DNA of 23,727 bases from DATKKG01 sp035543015 (GCA_035543015.1 DATKKG010000042.1:1-23727), one strand, 5' to 3'. Positions 1 through 8,607 are shown, numbered from the stretch's first letter. Notes: generated from the letters alone by a model not told the origin. Numbers and translations: made by a program.

Positions 1-16
1 CACCTCATGCTCAACG

Positions 17-23
17 TATAAAT
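17..23 (+). promoter_or_regulatory. TATA-like box for hypF
   Basis: The AT-rich heptamer TATAAAT stands in GC-rich DNA. A start of transcription about 27 bp beyond its centre would fall near base 47, about 19 nt before the hypF ATG. This is inferred from position and base composition only. Confidence 0.5.
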
Positions 24-65
24 CGATGCGGGGGATTCAAGTTCCGCGTATCGGGAGTCGTCGCG

Positions 66-2351
66 ATGAGGGCCCTGGAGCTGACAATCACCGGAGTCGT
101 CCAGGGGGTCGGATTCAGGCCCTTCATCTACAGGTTGGCCACAGGACGCGGGCTTAGGGGGTACGTGAAGAACGTCGGAGGCAGCGCCGTCATCGCAGTG
201 GTCGAAGGGGAACCCTCCTCCATCGACTCCTTCCGACTCTCCATCGATCTTGAGAAGCCCAGCGCCGCCTACGTCGAATCCATCAAAGCGAAGGAGCTGC
301 CTCCGTCAGGCTATTCCGGCTTCGCCATCCTGGAGAGCGACCCCAAGGCCAACGCCCCCTCCATGATACCCGCGGACCTCGCGACGTGCGGCGACTGCAT
401 GGGCGAAGTGCTCGACTCGACGAGCAGGTTCCACCGTTACCCGTTCAACTCCTGCGCCGTGTGTGGGCCCAGGTACTCGATCATCGAGACCACCCCCTAC
501 GACCGACCCAACACGTCGATGAAGCCGTTCGTCCTCTGCGACGACTGCAGGAGGGAGTACGAGGACCCGGGCGACGTCAGGCGGTTCCACGTCCAGGGGA
601 TAAGCTGCCCGAACTGCGGACCGAGGGTCTGGCTTGAGGACCGGAACGGTCGCCGCATGGGCGGCCGCGACCCCATTCGCGAGGCGGGCCGCCTTCTGTC
701 GCAGGGCAAGATCCTCGCCGTCAAAGGTCTGGGCGGCTTCCACATCGCCGCTTCGGCCAGCAATGACGAGGTCGTCCTGAAGCTCAGAGAGCGAAAGCGC
801 CGCCCCTCCAAGCCCTTCGCCGTCATGGCGCTGGACCTTGACGTCGTCTCTTCGTTGGGAGTCCCCGACGGCGCCCAGCGGGCCCTTCTCGCATCTCCGG
901 AGAGACCCATCGTCCTGGTGAACTCCCGGAAGCGCTCACCCCTCTCACAGCTTGTAGCCCCCGGCCTGCGACAGGTCGGCTTGTTCCTGCCCTACACGCC
1001 GCTGCACAGCCTCCTGCTGAGGGAAGACGCCGACCGCTTTGCCATAATGACCAGCGGCAATCCCCCCGGCGAGCCAATGTGCGTCGATGCCCGGGACGCG
1101 AAGGAGAAGCTCTCCTCCTTCGTGGACTTCTTCCTCCTCCATAACAGGAGGATAGTCAACCGCGTCGACGACAGCGTCGTCAGGATGACCGACGGACGCC
1201 CTACTCTCCTTCGCCGTGGTCGCGGCTACGCCCCCAGGTGGGTCGATCTCCCCGTGAAGCTCAGCAGCCCTGCGGTGTGTTTCGGGGCGATGCTCCAGAA
1301 CGCCGGCGCCGTGGGCTTCGCCGACAAGGCCGTCCTGACCCAGTATGTCGGCGACACGGACGAGTACTTCACTTCGCTTGAACTGGAGAGGTACATCAAG
1401 CTCCTCCTGAAGAACTACGGCATCCTTCCCCGGGAAGCCACAACCGTGTGCGACCTCCACCCGGCCTATCCCAGCACCGCCATGGCGGAGGCCTGGAGCA
1501 GGAAGCACCGCTGCCGGCTTCGCAGGGTCCAGCACCACTGGGCCCATCTGGCCTCCGTGGCCGCGGAGAACCTGGTGGAAGGAGAGATGCTCGGGATCGC
1601 CGTGGACGGCACGGGCTACGGCCTGGACGGCAACATATGGGGAGGGGAGGTGCTGCGGTTCGATCGGAGCGGCTTCAGCAGGCTGGGCCACCTGGAATAT
1701 CAGCCGCTCCCGGGAGGAGACCTGGCATCGACGTACCCTGCCAGGATGCTGGCGTCGATACTGTCACGCTTCCTGGACGATTCGGAGATATTCAAGCTGT
1801 ATTCCAAGAAGGATCTCTTCAAAGGCCTTCCTCGGGGCCCGGAGGAACTCGAGGTCGTCCTGGCCCAATGCCGCGGGCCGGGCATCCTTACGTCCAGCAC
1901 CGGCAGGGTCCTCGACGCGGCGTCGGCCCTCCTGGGTGTATGCCTATTCCGAAGCTACGAAGGGGAGCCCGCGATCAGGCTGGAGGCCGCTTCCAGGCGA
2001 GGCGGCCCGCCGCTACGCGCGAGGTTAAGACGCGGCGACGTTGACGTCGTCGAGACCGCGCCTCTCTTCGAGCAGGTCCTCGAGCTCAGCGGGGATGCGC
2101 CGGCCTCTCAGCTCGCGTTCTCCATCCAGCGCTCGATAGGCCTGGCCCTGGCTTCCGCGGCGGTGGGAAGGGCGCGCCGAAGCGACAGGTTCCTCGCGGT
2201 CTCTGGTGGGGCAGCCGTGAACACACCCCTGATGGAGGGGATACGAGAAGGTGCCAGGGACAAGCTCAAGGTTCTCGTCAATGCGAAGGTCCCGCCCGGG
2301 GACGGAGGCGTCGCCCTGGGCCAGTGCTTCCTAGCAGATTCTAGGGACTAG
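66..2351 (+). CDS. hypF: Carbamoyltransferase HypF ([NiFe]-hydrogenase maturation)
   Basis: HypF uses carbamoyl phosphate and ATP to make the carbamoyl group that becomes the cyanide ligands of the [NiFe]-hydrogenase active site, and passes it to the C-terminal Cys of HypE. At 761 aa it has the usual full length. The domain order is complete: an N-terminal acylphosphatase domain with VQGVGFRPF at residues 12-20; four CxxC zinc pairs (C108/C111, C130/C133, C158/C161, C181/C184); a YrdC-like domain from about residue 205 (KGLGGFHIA near 220); and a Kae1-like C-terminal domain with the HHWAH metal motif at about 490-494. Its last 21 bp overlap the end of hypE on the other strand. The ATG at 66 lies about 45 bp after a TATA-like box. 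No hydrogenase structural gene is in view, so the client enzyme lies elsewhere. Confidence 0.96.
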   Translation: MRALELTITGVVQGVGFRPFIYRLATGRGLRGYVKNVGGSAVIAVVEGEPSSIDSFRLSIDLEKPSAAYVESIKAKELPPSGYSGFAILESDPKANAPSMIPADLATCGDCMGEVLDSTSRFHRYPFNSCAVCGPRYSIIETTPYDRPNTSMKPFVLCDDCRREYEDPGDVRRFHVQGISCPNCGPRVWLEDRNGRRMGGRDPIREAGRLLSQGKILAVKGLGGFHIAASASNDEVVLKLRERKRRPSKPFAVMALDLDVVSSLGVPDGAQRALLASPERPIVLVNSRKRSPLSQLVAPGLRQVGLFLPYTPLHSLLLREDADRFAIMTSGNPPGEPMCVDARDAKEKLSSFVDFFLLHNRRIVNRVDDSVVRMTDGRPTLLRRGRGYAPRWVDLPVKLSSPAVCFGAMLQNAGAVGFADKAVLTQYVGDTDEYFTSLELERYIKLLLKNYGILPREATTVCDLHPAYPSTAMAEAWSRKHRCRLRRVQHHWAHLASVAAENLVEGEMLGIAVDGTGYGLDGNIWGGEVLRFDRSGFSRLGHLEYQPLPGGDLASTYPARMLASILSRFLDDSEIFKLYSKKDLFKGLPRGPEELEVVLAQCRGPGILTSSTGRVLDAASALLGVCLFRSYEGEPAIRLEAASRRGGPPLRARLRRGDVDVVETAPLFEQVLELSGDAPASQLAFSIQRSIGLALASAAVGRARRSDRFLAVSGGAAVNTPLMEGIREGARDKLKVLVNAKVPPGDGGVALGQCFLADSRD

Positions 2352-3377
2352 GTTGCCCGCCGGCGCTTCGAGTATCCTGTACCCTCCGATGCCGCTCTTC
2401 AGAAGCACTATCCCCCTGTGCTCCTTGGGTCTCCTGGCCTCTCCGATGATTGCGGCTTCCTTCGCCCCGTTCCTCTTCAGGGACTTCAGGACGTCGTCCG
2501 CCATGGCAGGGTCCACCCCCAGGACGGCCGCGCCTTCGTTGGCCAGATAGAGGGGGTCTATCCCCAGCATCCCCAGGTACTGGCGGACGCTTTCCTTCAC
2601 GGGTATGGACGCCTCGTCGACGGCCACCACGGTGCCGCTGCCCTTCGCCCAGTCGTTGAGCGTCATGGCCAGGCCTCCCCTGGTGGGGTCGCGCGCGGCA
2701 TGGATCCCCTCGCCGAGCTTCTCGATCAGGGGAAGCATAAGGGAGCTCAGCGGCCGGGCGTCACTCTTCAGACCGGACTTCAGGACGTCCACTCCCTGCT
2801 GCAGGGCCAGGATCGTCGCTCCGTGGTCTCCCATGGTACCCGTGACGATTATCTTGTCGCCGGCCCTCAACTCGGCGTCGACTATGGGCCTCTTCGCGAT
2901 GCCTAATCCGACCGTGGTTATCACGATCTTATCCAGCTGCCCCCTGGGCATGGTCTTGAAGTCTCCGCCTATCAGAGGCACCGATTCCTTCCGAAGGGTC
3001 GCCATGAGGGAGTCCATGAGCTTCGACAGGAGCTCGAGGTCGAACCCCTCCTCGACCACCACGGAGTCCAGCATGGCGGTCGGCCTGCCTCCCATCATGA
3101 GGACGTCGTTGATGCTTCCGGAGGCGGCCAGGCTGCCGATGTCTCCCCCGGGGAACGTCAGCGGGCTGACCGTGTACGCGTCCACCGTCGCCACCAGGTA
3201 GCCATCGCCGAGCGGGATGGCCGCGGCGTCGTCTGGAGAGTCCAGCCCGACCCCTCCCTTGACCGTCTTCAGCTTCTTCTCGAGCCGGCTCAGCAGGAGC
3301 GCGTCCAGAAGCTCCTGGGTCTCCTTTCCTCCGGCCCCGTGCGCCAGCGTGACGAACCTGCGTCCCATGGATTGCAA
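2331..3377 (-). CDS. hypE: Carbamoyl dehydratase HypE
   Basis: HypE dehydrates the carbamoyl group received from HypF to a thiocyanate on its C-terminal cysteine, for transfer to the HypC-HypD complex. The protein ends in PRIC, so the catalytic terminal Cys is present. The PurM/AIR-synthase-like fold shows in the ATP-binding segment around PDDAAAIPLGDG and in the SPLTFPGGDIG and GSINDVLMMG segments. At 348 aa it has the normal length. The reading frame opens at a TTG that directly follows the hypC TGA, with AGGAG four bases before it. An in-frame ATG at 3368 is the alternative and would remove three residues. It is the last gene of the hypD-hypC-hypE operon and overlaps hypF tail to tail. Confidence 0.96.
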   Translation of the reverse strand: MQSMGRRFVTLAHGAGGKETQELLDALLLSRLEKKLKTVKGGVGLDSPDDAAAIPLGDGYLVATVDAYTVSPLTFPGGDIGSLAASGSINDVLMMGGRPTAMLDSVVVEEGFDLELLSKLMDSLMATLRKESVPLIGGDFKTMPRGQLDKIVITTVGLGIAKRPIVDAELRAGDKIIVTGTMGDHGATILALQQGVDVLKSGLKSDARPLSSLMLPLIEKLGEGIHAARDPTRGGLAMTLNDWAKGSGTVVAVDEASIPVKESVRQYLGMLGIDPLYLANEGAAVLGVDPAMADDVLKSLKRNGAKEAAIIGEARRPKEHRGIVLLKSGIGGYRILEAPAGNLVPRIC

Positions 3378-3686
3378 TCAGCTCCTGGTGGCGTTTCCAA
3401 GCAGTCCCTTCAGCGACCTCGCGACTTCCTTCTCGGCCCTCTTCCTCGGGACCCCCGCGTCCACTTCCAGCTGTATTGCGATGTCCCGGTAGTAGGTGAA
3501 GCTCTCGAGGAACTCCTCCTCGCTGAGCCTCGAAATCGCCGTTCCGGCGTGCACAAGGACATAGTCCCCCACGGCCAAGGGCTCCGGAGTGGCGGCCAGG
3601 ACCTCCCTCACGGTCCCACCTCCGAAGTCCACCTTCGCTATCAGGTCGTTGATCTCGATGACCCTGGCGGGGACCGCCCAGCACAT
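3378..3686 (-). CDS. hypC: Hydrogenase maturation chaperone HypC/HybG family
   Basis: HypC is the small chaperone that carries the Fe(CN)2CO unit with HypD and delivers it to the hydrogenase large subunit. The protein begins MCWAVPARV, so the essential second-position Cys and the HypC signature MC-x-PxxV are present, followed by the beta-rich core (VDFGGGTVREV, VGDYVLVHAG). At 102 aa it is somewhat longer than the usual 75-95, owing to a charged helical tail from about residue 75. The ATG abuts the hypD TAG, and the TGA abuts the hypE TTG, so the three genes are translationally linked. Confidence 0.95.
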   Translation of the reverse strand: MCWAVPARVIEINDLIAKVDFGGGTVREVLAATPEPLAVGDYVLVHAGTAISRLSEEEFLESFTYYRDIAIQLEVDAGVPRKRAEKEVARSLKGLLGNATRS

Positions 3687-4883
3687 CTAGGGGCTCACCT
3701 TCGTCTCTCTCGCCACCCTGTCCGCCAGCCCCCCTCCGCCGTACCTGGCCCAGACCGCGCAGGTCCCTTCTGACGACACCATGCACGGCCCGTACGGCTT
3801 CTCCGCAGTGCAGGCCGCCAGGAACAGCGGGCAGTCCGTCGGCCTGATCAGGCCCAGCGTGACCTCCCCGCACCTACATCCTTCGGGAAGGTCCTCCATG
3901 CAGGCCTCCCTCGTGGGGTCCCTTACGCCGAAGCGCTCCTTGGCGTCGAACCTCGAATACTCCCTCCTGGGCTCGAGGCCGCTTGCCGGTATCACACCGA
4001 TCCCCCTCCAGGCCGCGTCGGCCTCTCTGAACACCTTGGAAATGGAGGCCATGACCCTTTGGTTCCCCTCCCATCCGACCGCCCTGCTGTACTCTATCTC
4101 CACCTTGTGCTCGCCTCTGGAGATCTGGTTGAGGAGTCCCGCGACCGATATGAGGAGGTCCAAGGGCTCGAACCCCGAAACCACAGCAGGGGTCTTGAAC
4201 CTTTCCGCGATGGGGGCCCATGCGGAGGCCCCTGTTACGACCGAAACGTGGCCAGGCGCGATGATGCCGTCCACCCCTCCCACCTTCTCAAGGGCGAAGC
4301 TGGCCGCGGGAGGTGTCAGCCTCAGGGCGCTGAGGAAGTAGAGGTTCTCGGGGACCAAATCGTGGGCCAGAGGCTCCGAGTAGCCGGGCGTGGTGGTCTC
4401 GAACCCGATCCCCAGGAAGACGCAGTCCTTGCCATGCTCTCTCGCGTCCCGCATCGCGTCGAGGAAGCTGTAGACCACCTTCACGTCCCCTCCCAGGGCC
4501 TTCGCTTCCTCCAGGCTACGAGCGTTGGACACCGCCCTGGTGTTGGGGAGCCTGAACGCGTCCCCATACGAGTACACCCTCACTCCCTCGAGGGCCAGCT
4601 TGATGCAGGTGTCCACGTAGTTCGCCGGGGTGACGCAGACCGGGCAGCCGGGCCCCGAGATCATCTCGACGTTGTCAGGGAGGAGGCTCCTTATCCCGTA
4701 ATGGGTGGTCGTCCACTCGTGTGTGCCGCAGAAGTTCATGATGCGTATCCGCTCCATCCCCTTCTTCGCCTTCAGCTCGCCCGCGATCTGACCTATCGTC
4801 TTGGCTATGCTGTGGGCGACCCCAGAGTCAGTCCTGAAGTACCTCTCCACGTCGGCAGAGAGGTCCCGCCGAGCCTTGGGCAA
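3687..4883 (-). CDS. hypD: Hydrogenase maturation protein HypD (Fe-S)
   Basis: HypD is the Fe-S scaffold on which the Fe(CN)2CO group of [NiFe]-hydrogenase is assembled together with HypC. All family motifs are visible: FCGTHE (C52, H55), GPGCPVCVTP (C80, C83), GFETTTP near residue 170, and a cysteine-rich C-terminal part with C336, C338, C351, C358, C367 and C375 that includes the 4Fe-4S ligands. At 398 aa it is slightly longer than the typical 360-380. The frame begins at a TTG at 4883, close to the transcript start inferred from the TATA-like box at 4908-4913. A GTG at 4850 would give an N-terminus closer to many homologues and is a real alternative. First gene of the hypDCE operon, divergent from dphB. 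Confidence 0.95.
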   Translation of the reverse strand: MPKARRDLSADVERYFRTDSGVAHSIAKTIGQIAGELKAKKGMERIRIMNFCGTHEWTTTHYGIRSLLPDNVEMISGPGCPVCVTPANYVDTCIKLALEGVRVYSYGDAFRLPNTRAVSNARSLEEAKALGGDVKVVYSFLDAMRDAREHGKDCVFLGIGFETTTPGYSEPLAHDLVPENLYFLSALRLTPPAASFALEKVGGVDGIIAPGHVSVVTGASAWAPIAERFKTPAVVSGFEPLDLLISVAGLLNQISRGEHKVEIEYSRAVGWEGNQRVMASISKVFREADAAWRGIGVIPASGLEPRREYSRFDAKERFGVRDPTREACMEDLPEGCRCGEVTLGLIRPTDCPLFLAACTAEKPYGPCMVSSEGTCAVWARYGGGGLADRVARETKVSP

Positions 4884-4907
4884 CTGACCTCAGAGCCCTA
4901 ACGGTAG

Positions 4908-4913
4908 AGATAA
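4908..4913 (-). promoter_or_regulatory. TATA-like box for hypD-hypC-hypE
   Basis: TTATCT on the minus strand, preceded by AAAAGCC. The inferred transcript start near 4884 coincides with the TTG codon of hypD, which would make the mRNA nearly leaderless. Confidence 0.4.
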
Positions 4914-4940
4914 GGCTTTTCCCCTGCTCCCCGACCGTCT

Positions 4941-4959
4941 GTTTCCCGATCGGGCAAAC
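4941..4959. promoter_or_regulatory. Inverted repeat upstream of the dphB TATA box
   Basis: A perfect 10-bp palindrome CCCGATCGGG (4945-4954) is flanked by GTTT on the left and CAAAC on the right, making a near-perfect dyad of about 19 bp. It ends one base before the TATA-like box of dphB, where the BRE/TFB contact would lie. That placement suits a transcription-factor operator. No regulator is encoded nearby and the ligand is unknown. Confidence 0.4.
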
Positions 4960-4960
4960 A

Positions 4961-4966
4961 ATAATA
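4961..4966 (+). promoter_or_regulatory. TATA-like box for dphB
   Basis: ATAATA in GC-rich DNA. The inferred transcript start near 4990 leaves about 9 nt before the ATG at 5000 and excludes the in-frame TTG at 4979 as the start. Confidence 0.5.
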
Positions 4967-4999
4967 GCTCCCGCGGGCTTGCGTCCCCTGAGCCTTCGC

Positions 5000-6052
5000 A
5001 TGACCCTAGCTCTCATGGGCCTCGGGATCCAGGGGTACGCCGGCATCCCCAACGGGGCCCTCGAATTCGCCCGAAGATGTGAACACGTCTACGCCGATGT
5101 ATACACGAGCCCCTGGCCTGAGGGGCTGCTCGCGGAGGTCGCCTCGATGGTGGGCAGGGAGCCCGCCGTAGCGACCCGCACCCTCCTGGAGGACGGCAGG
5201 AGGCTCCTGGAGGAGAGCGCAAGCGGCGACGTCGCGGTCCTCTGCGTCGGCGACCCGCTCGTCGCGACGACCCACATGACCCTCAGGCTCAGGGCCATCG
5301 AAAGGGGGACGAAGGTGAAGGTCTTCTATTCCTCCGGGGTTGTCAACGTCGCCTTCGGAGAGACGGGCCTCCACCCATACAAGCTCGGAAGGATTATCAC
5401 CCTGACACGGTCCAACCCCGCCGCCCTGGGCTCCGTCTACTCTGCGGTCAAGGAGACGCTGGGGCTCGGGCTGCACGTCCTCCTGCTCTTGGAGTACAGC
5501 TACGACGAGGGCTTCGACCTGAAGCCCTCCGACGGCCTCAAGATGCTGACGGGAGTCGAGGGCTCCTACAAGCTGGGCATCTTCACCGACGACCGTCTGC
5601 TGGTGGTGGCCTCCAGGCTCGGCTGGGACGACCAGTCTGTGGTTGTGGGCACCCTCGGCGACCTGAAGGACAGGGACTTCGGCCCTCCGCCTCACAGCAT
5701 CCTGATCCCGGGCAGCCTGCACTACACCGAAACGGAGGCCCTTTCCGCCCTCAGCGGCACGCCCAGACAGAAGATCGATTCGGCAAGGTCCTCCCTTGTC
5801 CCTCCAAGCAGGACCATCGTGGACCGGACCGTGGCGAAGACCAATGCAGCCCTCAAGGTGGCTCAGGAGCTTGCCGCCCAGCCGGGCCTCCCCGACCTGT
5901 CCGCCGTCTTCGAGAACGTCGAGGCCTACCTCTCCGACGCCGAGCGATTCCTTCTCGACGGCAAGCCGGAGCTTGCCCTGGTGGAAGCCGGGTACGCCGA
6001 AGGCCTCCTCGACTCGCTGAGGCTTCAGGGGATCCTGAAGATGACTTGGTGA
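5000..6052 (+). CDS. dphB: Diphthine synthase DphB fused to a C-terminal DUF357 domain
   Basis: Diphthine synthase is the SAM-dependent methyltransferase of diphthamide synthesis on elongation factor 2. Residues 1 to about 255 are a typical tetrapyrrole-methylase-fold DphB: MGLGIQG near the N-terminus, the SAM-binding segment GDPLVATTHMTLRLRA, TGLHPYKLGR, and PHSILIPGSLHYTETEAL at the usual family end. The 350-aa protein then continues for about 90 residues, whereas archaeal DphB is usually near 260. This helical tail (about 264-350) carries YLSDAERFL and GYAEGLLDSLRLQGIL, which match my recollection of DUF357, an archaeal domain of unknown function. The ATG at 5000 was chosen over the TTG at 4979 because it aligns with the family start and sits about 9 nt past the inferred transcript start. 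The ATG at 5015 is a further option. Confidence 0.93.
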   Translation: MTLALMGLGIQGYAGIPNGALEFARRCEHVYADVYTSPWPEGLLAEVASMVGREPAVATRTLLEDGRRLLEESASGDVAVLCVGDPLVATTHMTLRLRAIERGTKVKVFYSSGVVNVAFGETGLHPYKLGRIITLTRSNPAALGSVYSAVKETLGLGLHVLLLLEYSYDEGFDLKPSDGLKMLTGVEGSYKLGIFTDDRLLVVASRLGWDDQSVVVGTLGDLKDRDFGPPPHSILIPGSLHYTETEALSALSGTPRQKIDSARSSLVPPSRTIVDRTVAKTNAALKVAQELAAQPGLPDLSAVFENVEAYLSDAERFLLDGKPELALVEAGYAEGLLDSLRLQGILKMTW

Positions 6053-6057
6053 AGAAG

Positions 6058-6063
6058 TTAATA
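6058..6063 (+). promoter_or_regulatory. TATA-like box for the amidohydrolase gene
   Basis: TTATTA-like hexamer TTAATA just after the dphB stop codon. The inferred transcript start near 6087 lies about 10 nt before the TTG start at 6097, the same spacing seen at several other genes here. Confidence 0.45.
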
Positions 6064-6096
6064 CCGACGGCTCCATGCCACCCCACCGAAGCCTAG

Positions 6097-7479
6097 TTGA
6101 CTGGAAGCATCCTTGTCAGGGGCGCCACCGTCGCGACCTTCGATGACGAGTTCCGGGTACTCAAGGACGCGTGGGTCTACGCGGAGGACGGGCGGTTCAT
6201 CAAGGTCGGCAGGCCGGAGGAAGTGAGACCCGTCGCCGTTCATCCAGACATCGAGATGGACGGGAAGGACAGGCTCCTCATGCCGGGCTTCGTCAACACC
6301 CACGTCCACCTCGCGCAGTCCCTGCTGAGGAGCGCCGTTCCGGACGACGTCACACTCCTCGACTGGCTCACGGCCTGGGTCTGGCCGATGCAGGCCGTAT
6401 TCGACGAAGAGGACGGCCGCGTCAGCGCGCAGCTGGCCCTCCTCGAGATGATCAAGGCAGGAACCACGGCCTTCGTGGCGACCTCGGTCAACGGCAGATA
6501 CGGACCGGACCGCGTGGCGGCTCAGGTCCACTCCTCCGGGACAAGGTGTGCCCTCGGCCGGCAGGTCATGGACATCCCCGGCTACGCGTCGAACAAGGGC
6601 GCCGTGCCCGTCGGCCTTCGAGAGGAGAAGGAGGAGTCTCTGCGCTCTTTCAAGGAGCTCTACAGGCGCTGGAACGGGAAGGATGAAAGGATCTGGGTGT
6701 GGCTCTCCCCCAGGACGCCGGGCGCCTGCAGCGATTCGCTCTTCGAGGAGATGGGCGAGATCCTGGAGGAGAGACGGACGGGGCTGACCATGCATCTCGC
6801 CGAAATCAAGGAGGACGTCGCCTACTTCAGGAAGAGGAAGACCAGCCCCGGCAGGTTCCTCGGCAGGATGGGCCTGCTCAGGGAAAGGACGGTGTACGTC
6901 CATTGCGTCTGGCTCTCGGACCAGGACATCAGGGAATTCGCGAGAAGGGGAAGCACAATATCCCACAACCCTTCCTCCAACATGAAGCTTGGGTCGGGCG
7001 TCGCCCCGGTCGCCAAGATGCTGAGGGCGGGCGTCAACGTCGCCCTCGGGACCGACGGCGGGCCCAGCAACGACAGCTACGACATGATCAGGGAGTGCAA
7101 GCTGGCATCCCTCTTGCAGAAGGTGGCCCTTCACGACCCAAAGGCGCTCGGGCACGAAGAAGCCCTGAGGATGGCTGTGACCAACGGATACAGGGCGATG
7201 GGGCTAGACGGGATCGCCGGCCGGATTGAGGAGAGGTTCCGCGCGGACTTCATCACGATCGACCTGGCGAAACCTCACCTCGTCCCCACGACCTCGGTCA
7301 TGTCGAACCTGGTGTACTCCGCCACCGGTGCCGACGTCTCAGACGTGTTCGTGGACGGCCGCCCTCTCATGCTCGACAGGAGGGTCCTCACCCTAGACGA
7401 GGCCGAGGTCCTTGGCGCAGCTGAAAGGAGGGGATCCTCGCTCCTAGAAAGGGCGGGGCTCCGCGAATCAAAGTCCTGA
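6097..7479 (+). CDS. Metal-dependent amidohydrolase, MtaD/SsnA/TrzA type
   Basis: A 460-aa cytosolic hydrolase of the amidohydrolase superfamily, in the group that deaminates purine-like and triazine-like compounds (MTA/SAH deaminase, guanine deaminase, chlorohydrolases). The N-terminal beta-sandwich segment leads into LLMPGFVNTHVH, giving metal ligands H69 and H71. Further ligands are H233 in MHLAE, with E236 as proton shuttle, H269 in VHCVW, and D320 in LGTDGGPSND, so the active site looks intact. The segment after GTT (AFVATSVNG) differs from the common GTTTFxD, so I do not assign a substrate. S-adenosylhomocysteine/methylthioadenosine deamination is a reasonable guess because archaeal relatives do this. 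Start is TTG; no in-frame ATG lies near. Its 3' end overlaps truD by 12 bp on the other strand. Confidence 0.88.
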   Translation: MTGSILVRGATVATFDDEFRVLKDAWVYAEDGRFIKVGRPEEVRPVAVHPDIEMDGKDRLLMPGFVNTHVHLAQSLLRSAVPDDVTLLDWLTAWVWPMQAVFDEEDGRVSAQLALLEMIKAGTTAFVATSVNGRYGPDRVAAQVHSSGTRCALGRQVMDIPGYASNKGAVPVGLREEKEESLRSFKELYRRWNGKDERIWVWLSPRTPGACSDSLFEEMGEILEERRTGLTMHLAEIKEDVAYFRKRKTSPGRFLGRMGLLRERTVYVHCVWLSDQDIREFARRGSTISHNPSSNMKLGSGVAPVAKMLRAGVNVALGTDGGPSNDSYDMIRECKLASLLQKVALHDPKALGHEEALRMAVTNGYRAMGLDGIAGRIEERFRADFITIDLAKPHLVPTTSVMSNLVYSATGADVSDVFVDGRPLMLDRRVLTLDEAEVLGAAERRGSSLLERAGLRESKS

Positions 7480-8607
7480 GGCCGTGGGGTCTGCCGGCTT
7501 CATGAGCTCTCGTAGGAAGACGGTGGCGTAGCAGCCGCTGTAGAGGCCAAGCCTTACCTCCGCGCAGGCGTCCATCAGGCACCCCTTGTACCACCCGACC
7601 ATGGGTGCCGGCCTGTAGCCGCCCTCCAGGCTCAGCTCCTGCATCTCCTTGATGAAGAAATCCTTCGGGGTGATCCCGGCCTCCTCGAGGACGTCGGCCA
7701 AGGCGACCGAGTACGAATCGTGGCGGTTCCTGAAGGCGAAGCCAGGGAGCTGCCCCAGAGGAACCGCCATGAAAGAGTGCCCCACCCCCGAGGGGTCGCG
7801 GAAGTAGCTTTCGTTCACCAGCGGTGTCGTCCTGCCCTTGGCCATGTAGGTCCACGCATCCGTGGGCAGCGAGCCATGCCTCTCCAGCGCCGCGCTCAGC
7901 ATCCTGTTGAACAGGTAGGACTGATAGGATTGCACCAGAAGCCGCCTGAGCGCCAGCGGCACCCTCCTGAGGGCGAGGATGGCCTCCGATTCGGCGAGCT
8001 CCTGATCCAGCAGCATGCGGGCAGCATCGGCGAACTTCCTGCGGACGATGGCCTCTCCCACCAGCTGGTTGGGCCTGTCCCTGCCGAACCGCTGGGAGCC
8101 GAAGAAGTTGGGGAGCCCTCCCGAATCAAGGAGGTCCCCCACCTGGTTTGCGTCGGACTCCTCGCCGTTGAACCCGTGGATCCTGACCCTGAAGAAGTTG
8201 CCGAGCAGGTCCACCCTCTTGAGAGGCCTTACAGTCTCGGCCGCCCACTTAGCCACGAAGTCCCCTTCCCTGACTTCGGGTGTCGGCTCCTCCGCCTTCT
8301 TCCTGGCCGAGAGGAACTGGTAGGTCAAGGCCCTCTTGTCCTTCAGGCCGAGGGCGTTCATCGACATGCCGGTCGCCCACTGCACCCTTTCTCGAGCTTC
8401 GAGGGTTCCGACGTTCCGTTTGCAGAGGACGTAGAGAGGGTATCCTCCAGACCTCTTTCTGAGGAAGAGCTTCTTCGAGTCGTCGACGAGGACCTCGGAC
8501 ACGAGGAAGTCCTCCGGAAGGGTCTTGGTCCTTCCCCCCGTGCCCTTGAGGTCGGTGGCGTAGGCCTCGATACCGATCGCGAGCTCATCCTTCGCTTGGC
8601 TCTTCAT
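7468..8607 (-). CDS. truD: tRNA pseudouridine(13) synthase TruD
   Basis: TruD converts U13 of certain tRNAs to pseudouridine. At 379 aa this is a normal archaeal-size member. The N-terminal DFLVSEV segment is followed by the catalytic motif GLKDKRALTYQ, with the nucleophile Asp at D90. NFFGSQRFG and SYLFNRML are further TruD signatures, and the variable TRUD insertion lies between them. The ATG at 8607 follows the pth2 stop by 15 bp, so the two are very likely co-transcribed as a small tRNA-metabolism operon. The 3' end overlaps the amidohydrolase gene tail to tail. Confidence 0.95.
   Translation of the reverse strand: MKSQAKDELAIGIEAYATDLKGTGGRTKTLPEDFLVSEVLVDDSKKLFLRKRSGGYPLYVLCKRNVGTLEARERVQWATGMSMNALGLKDKRALTYQFLSARKKAEEPTPEVREGDFVAKWAAETVRPLKRVDLLGNFFRVRIHGFNGEESDANQVGDLLDSGGLPNFFGSQRFGRDRPNQLVGEAIVRRKFADAARMLLDQELAESEAILALRRVPLALRRLLVQSYQSYLFNRMLSAALERHGSLPTDAWTYMAKGRTTPLVNESYFRDPSGVGHSFMAVPLGQLPGFAFRNRHDSYSVALADVLEEAGITPKDFFIKEMQELSLEGGYRPAPMVGWYKGCLMDACAEVRLGLYSGCYATVFLRELMKPADPTASGL

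Noticed and set aside
4979..4999. TTG at 4979 as dphB start
   Set aside because: It lies before the inferred transcript start, and the family N-terminus aligns with the ATG at 5000.
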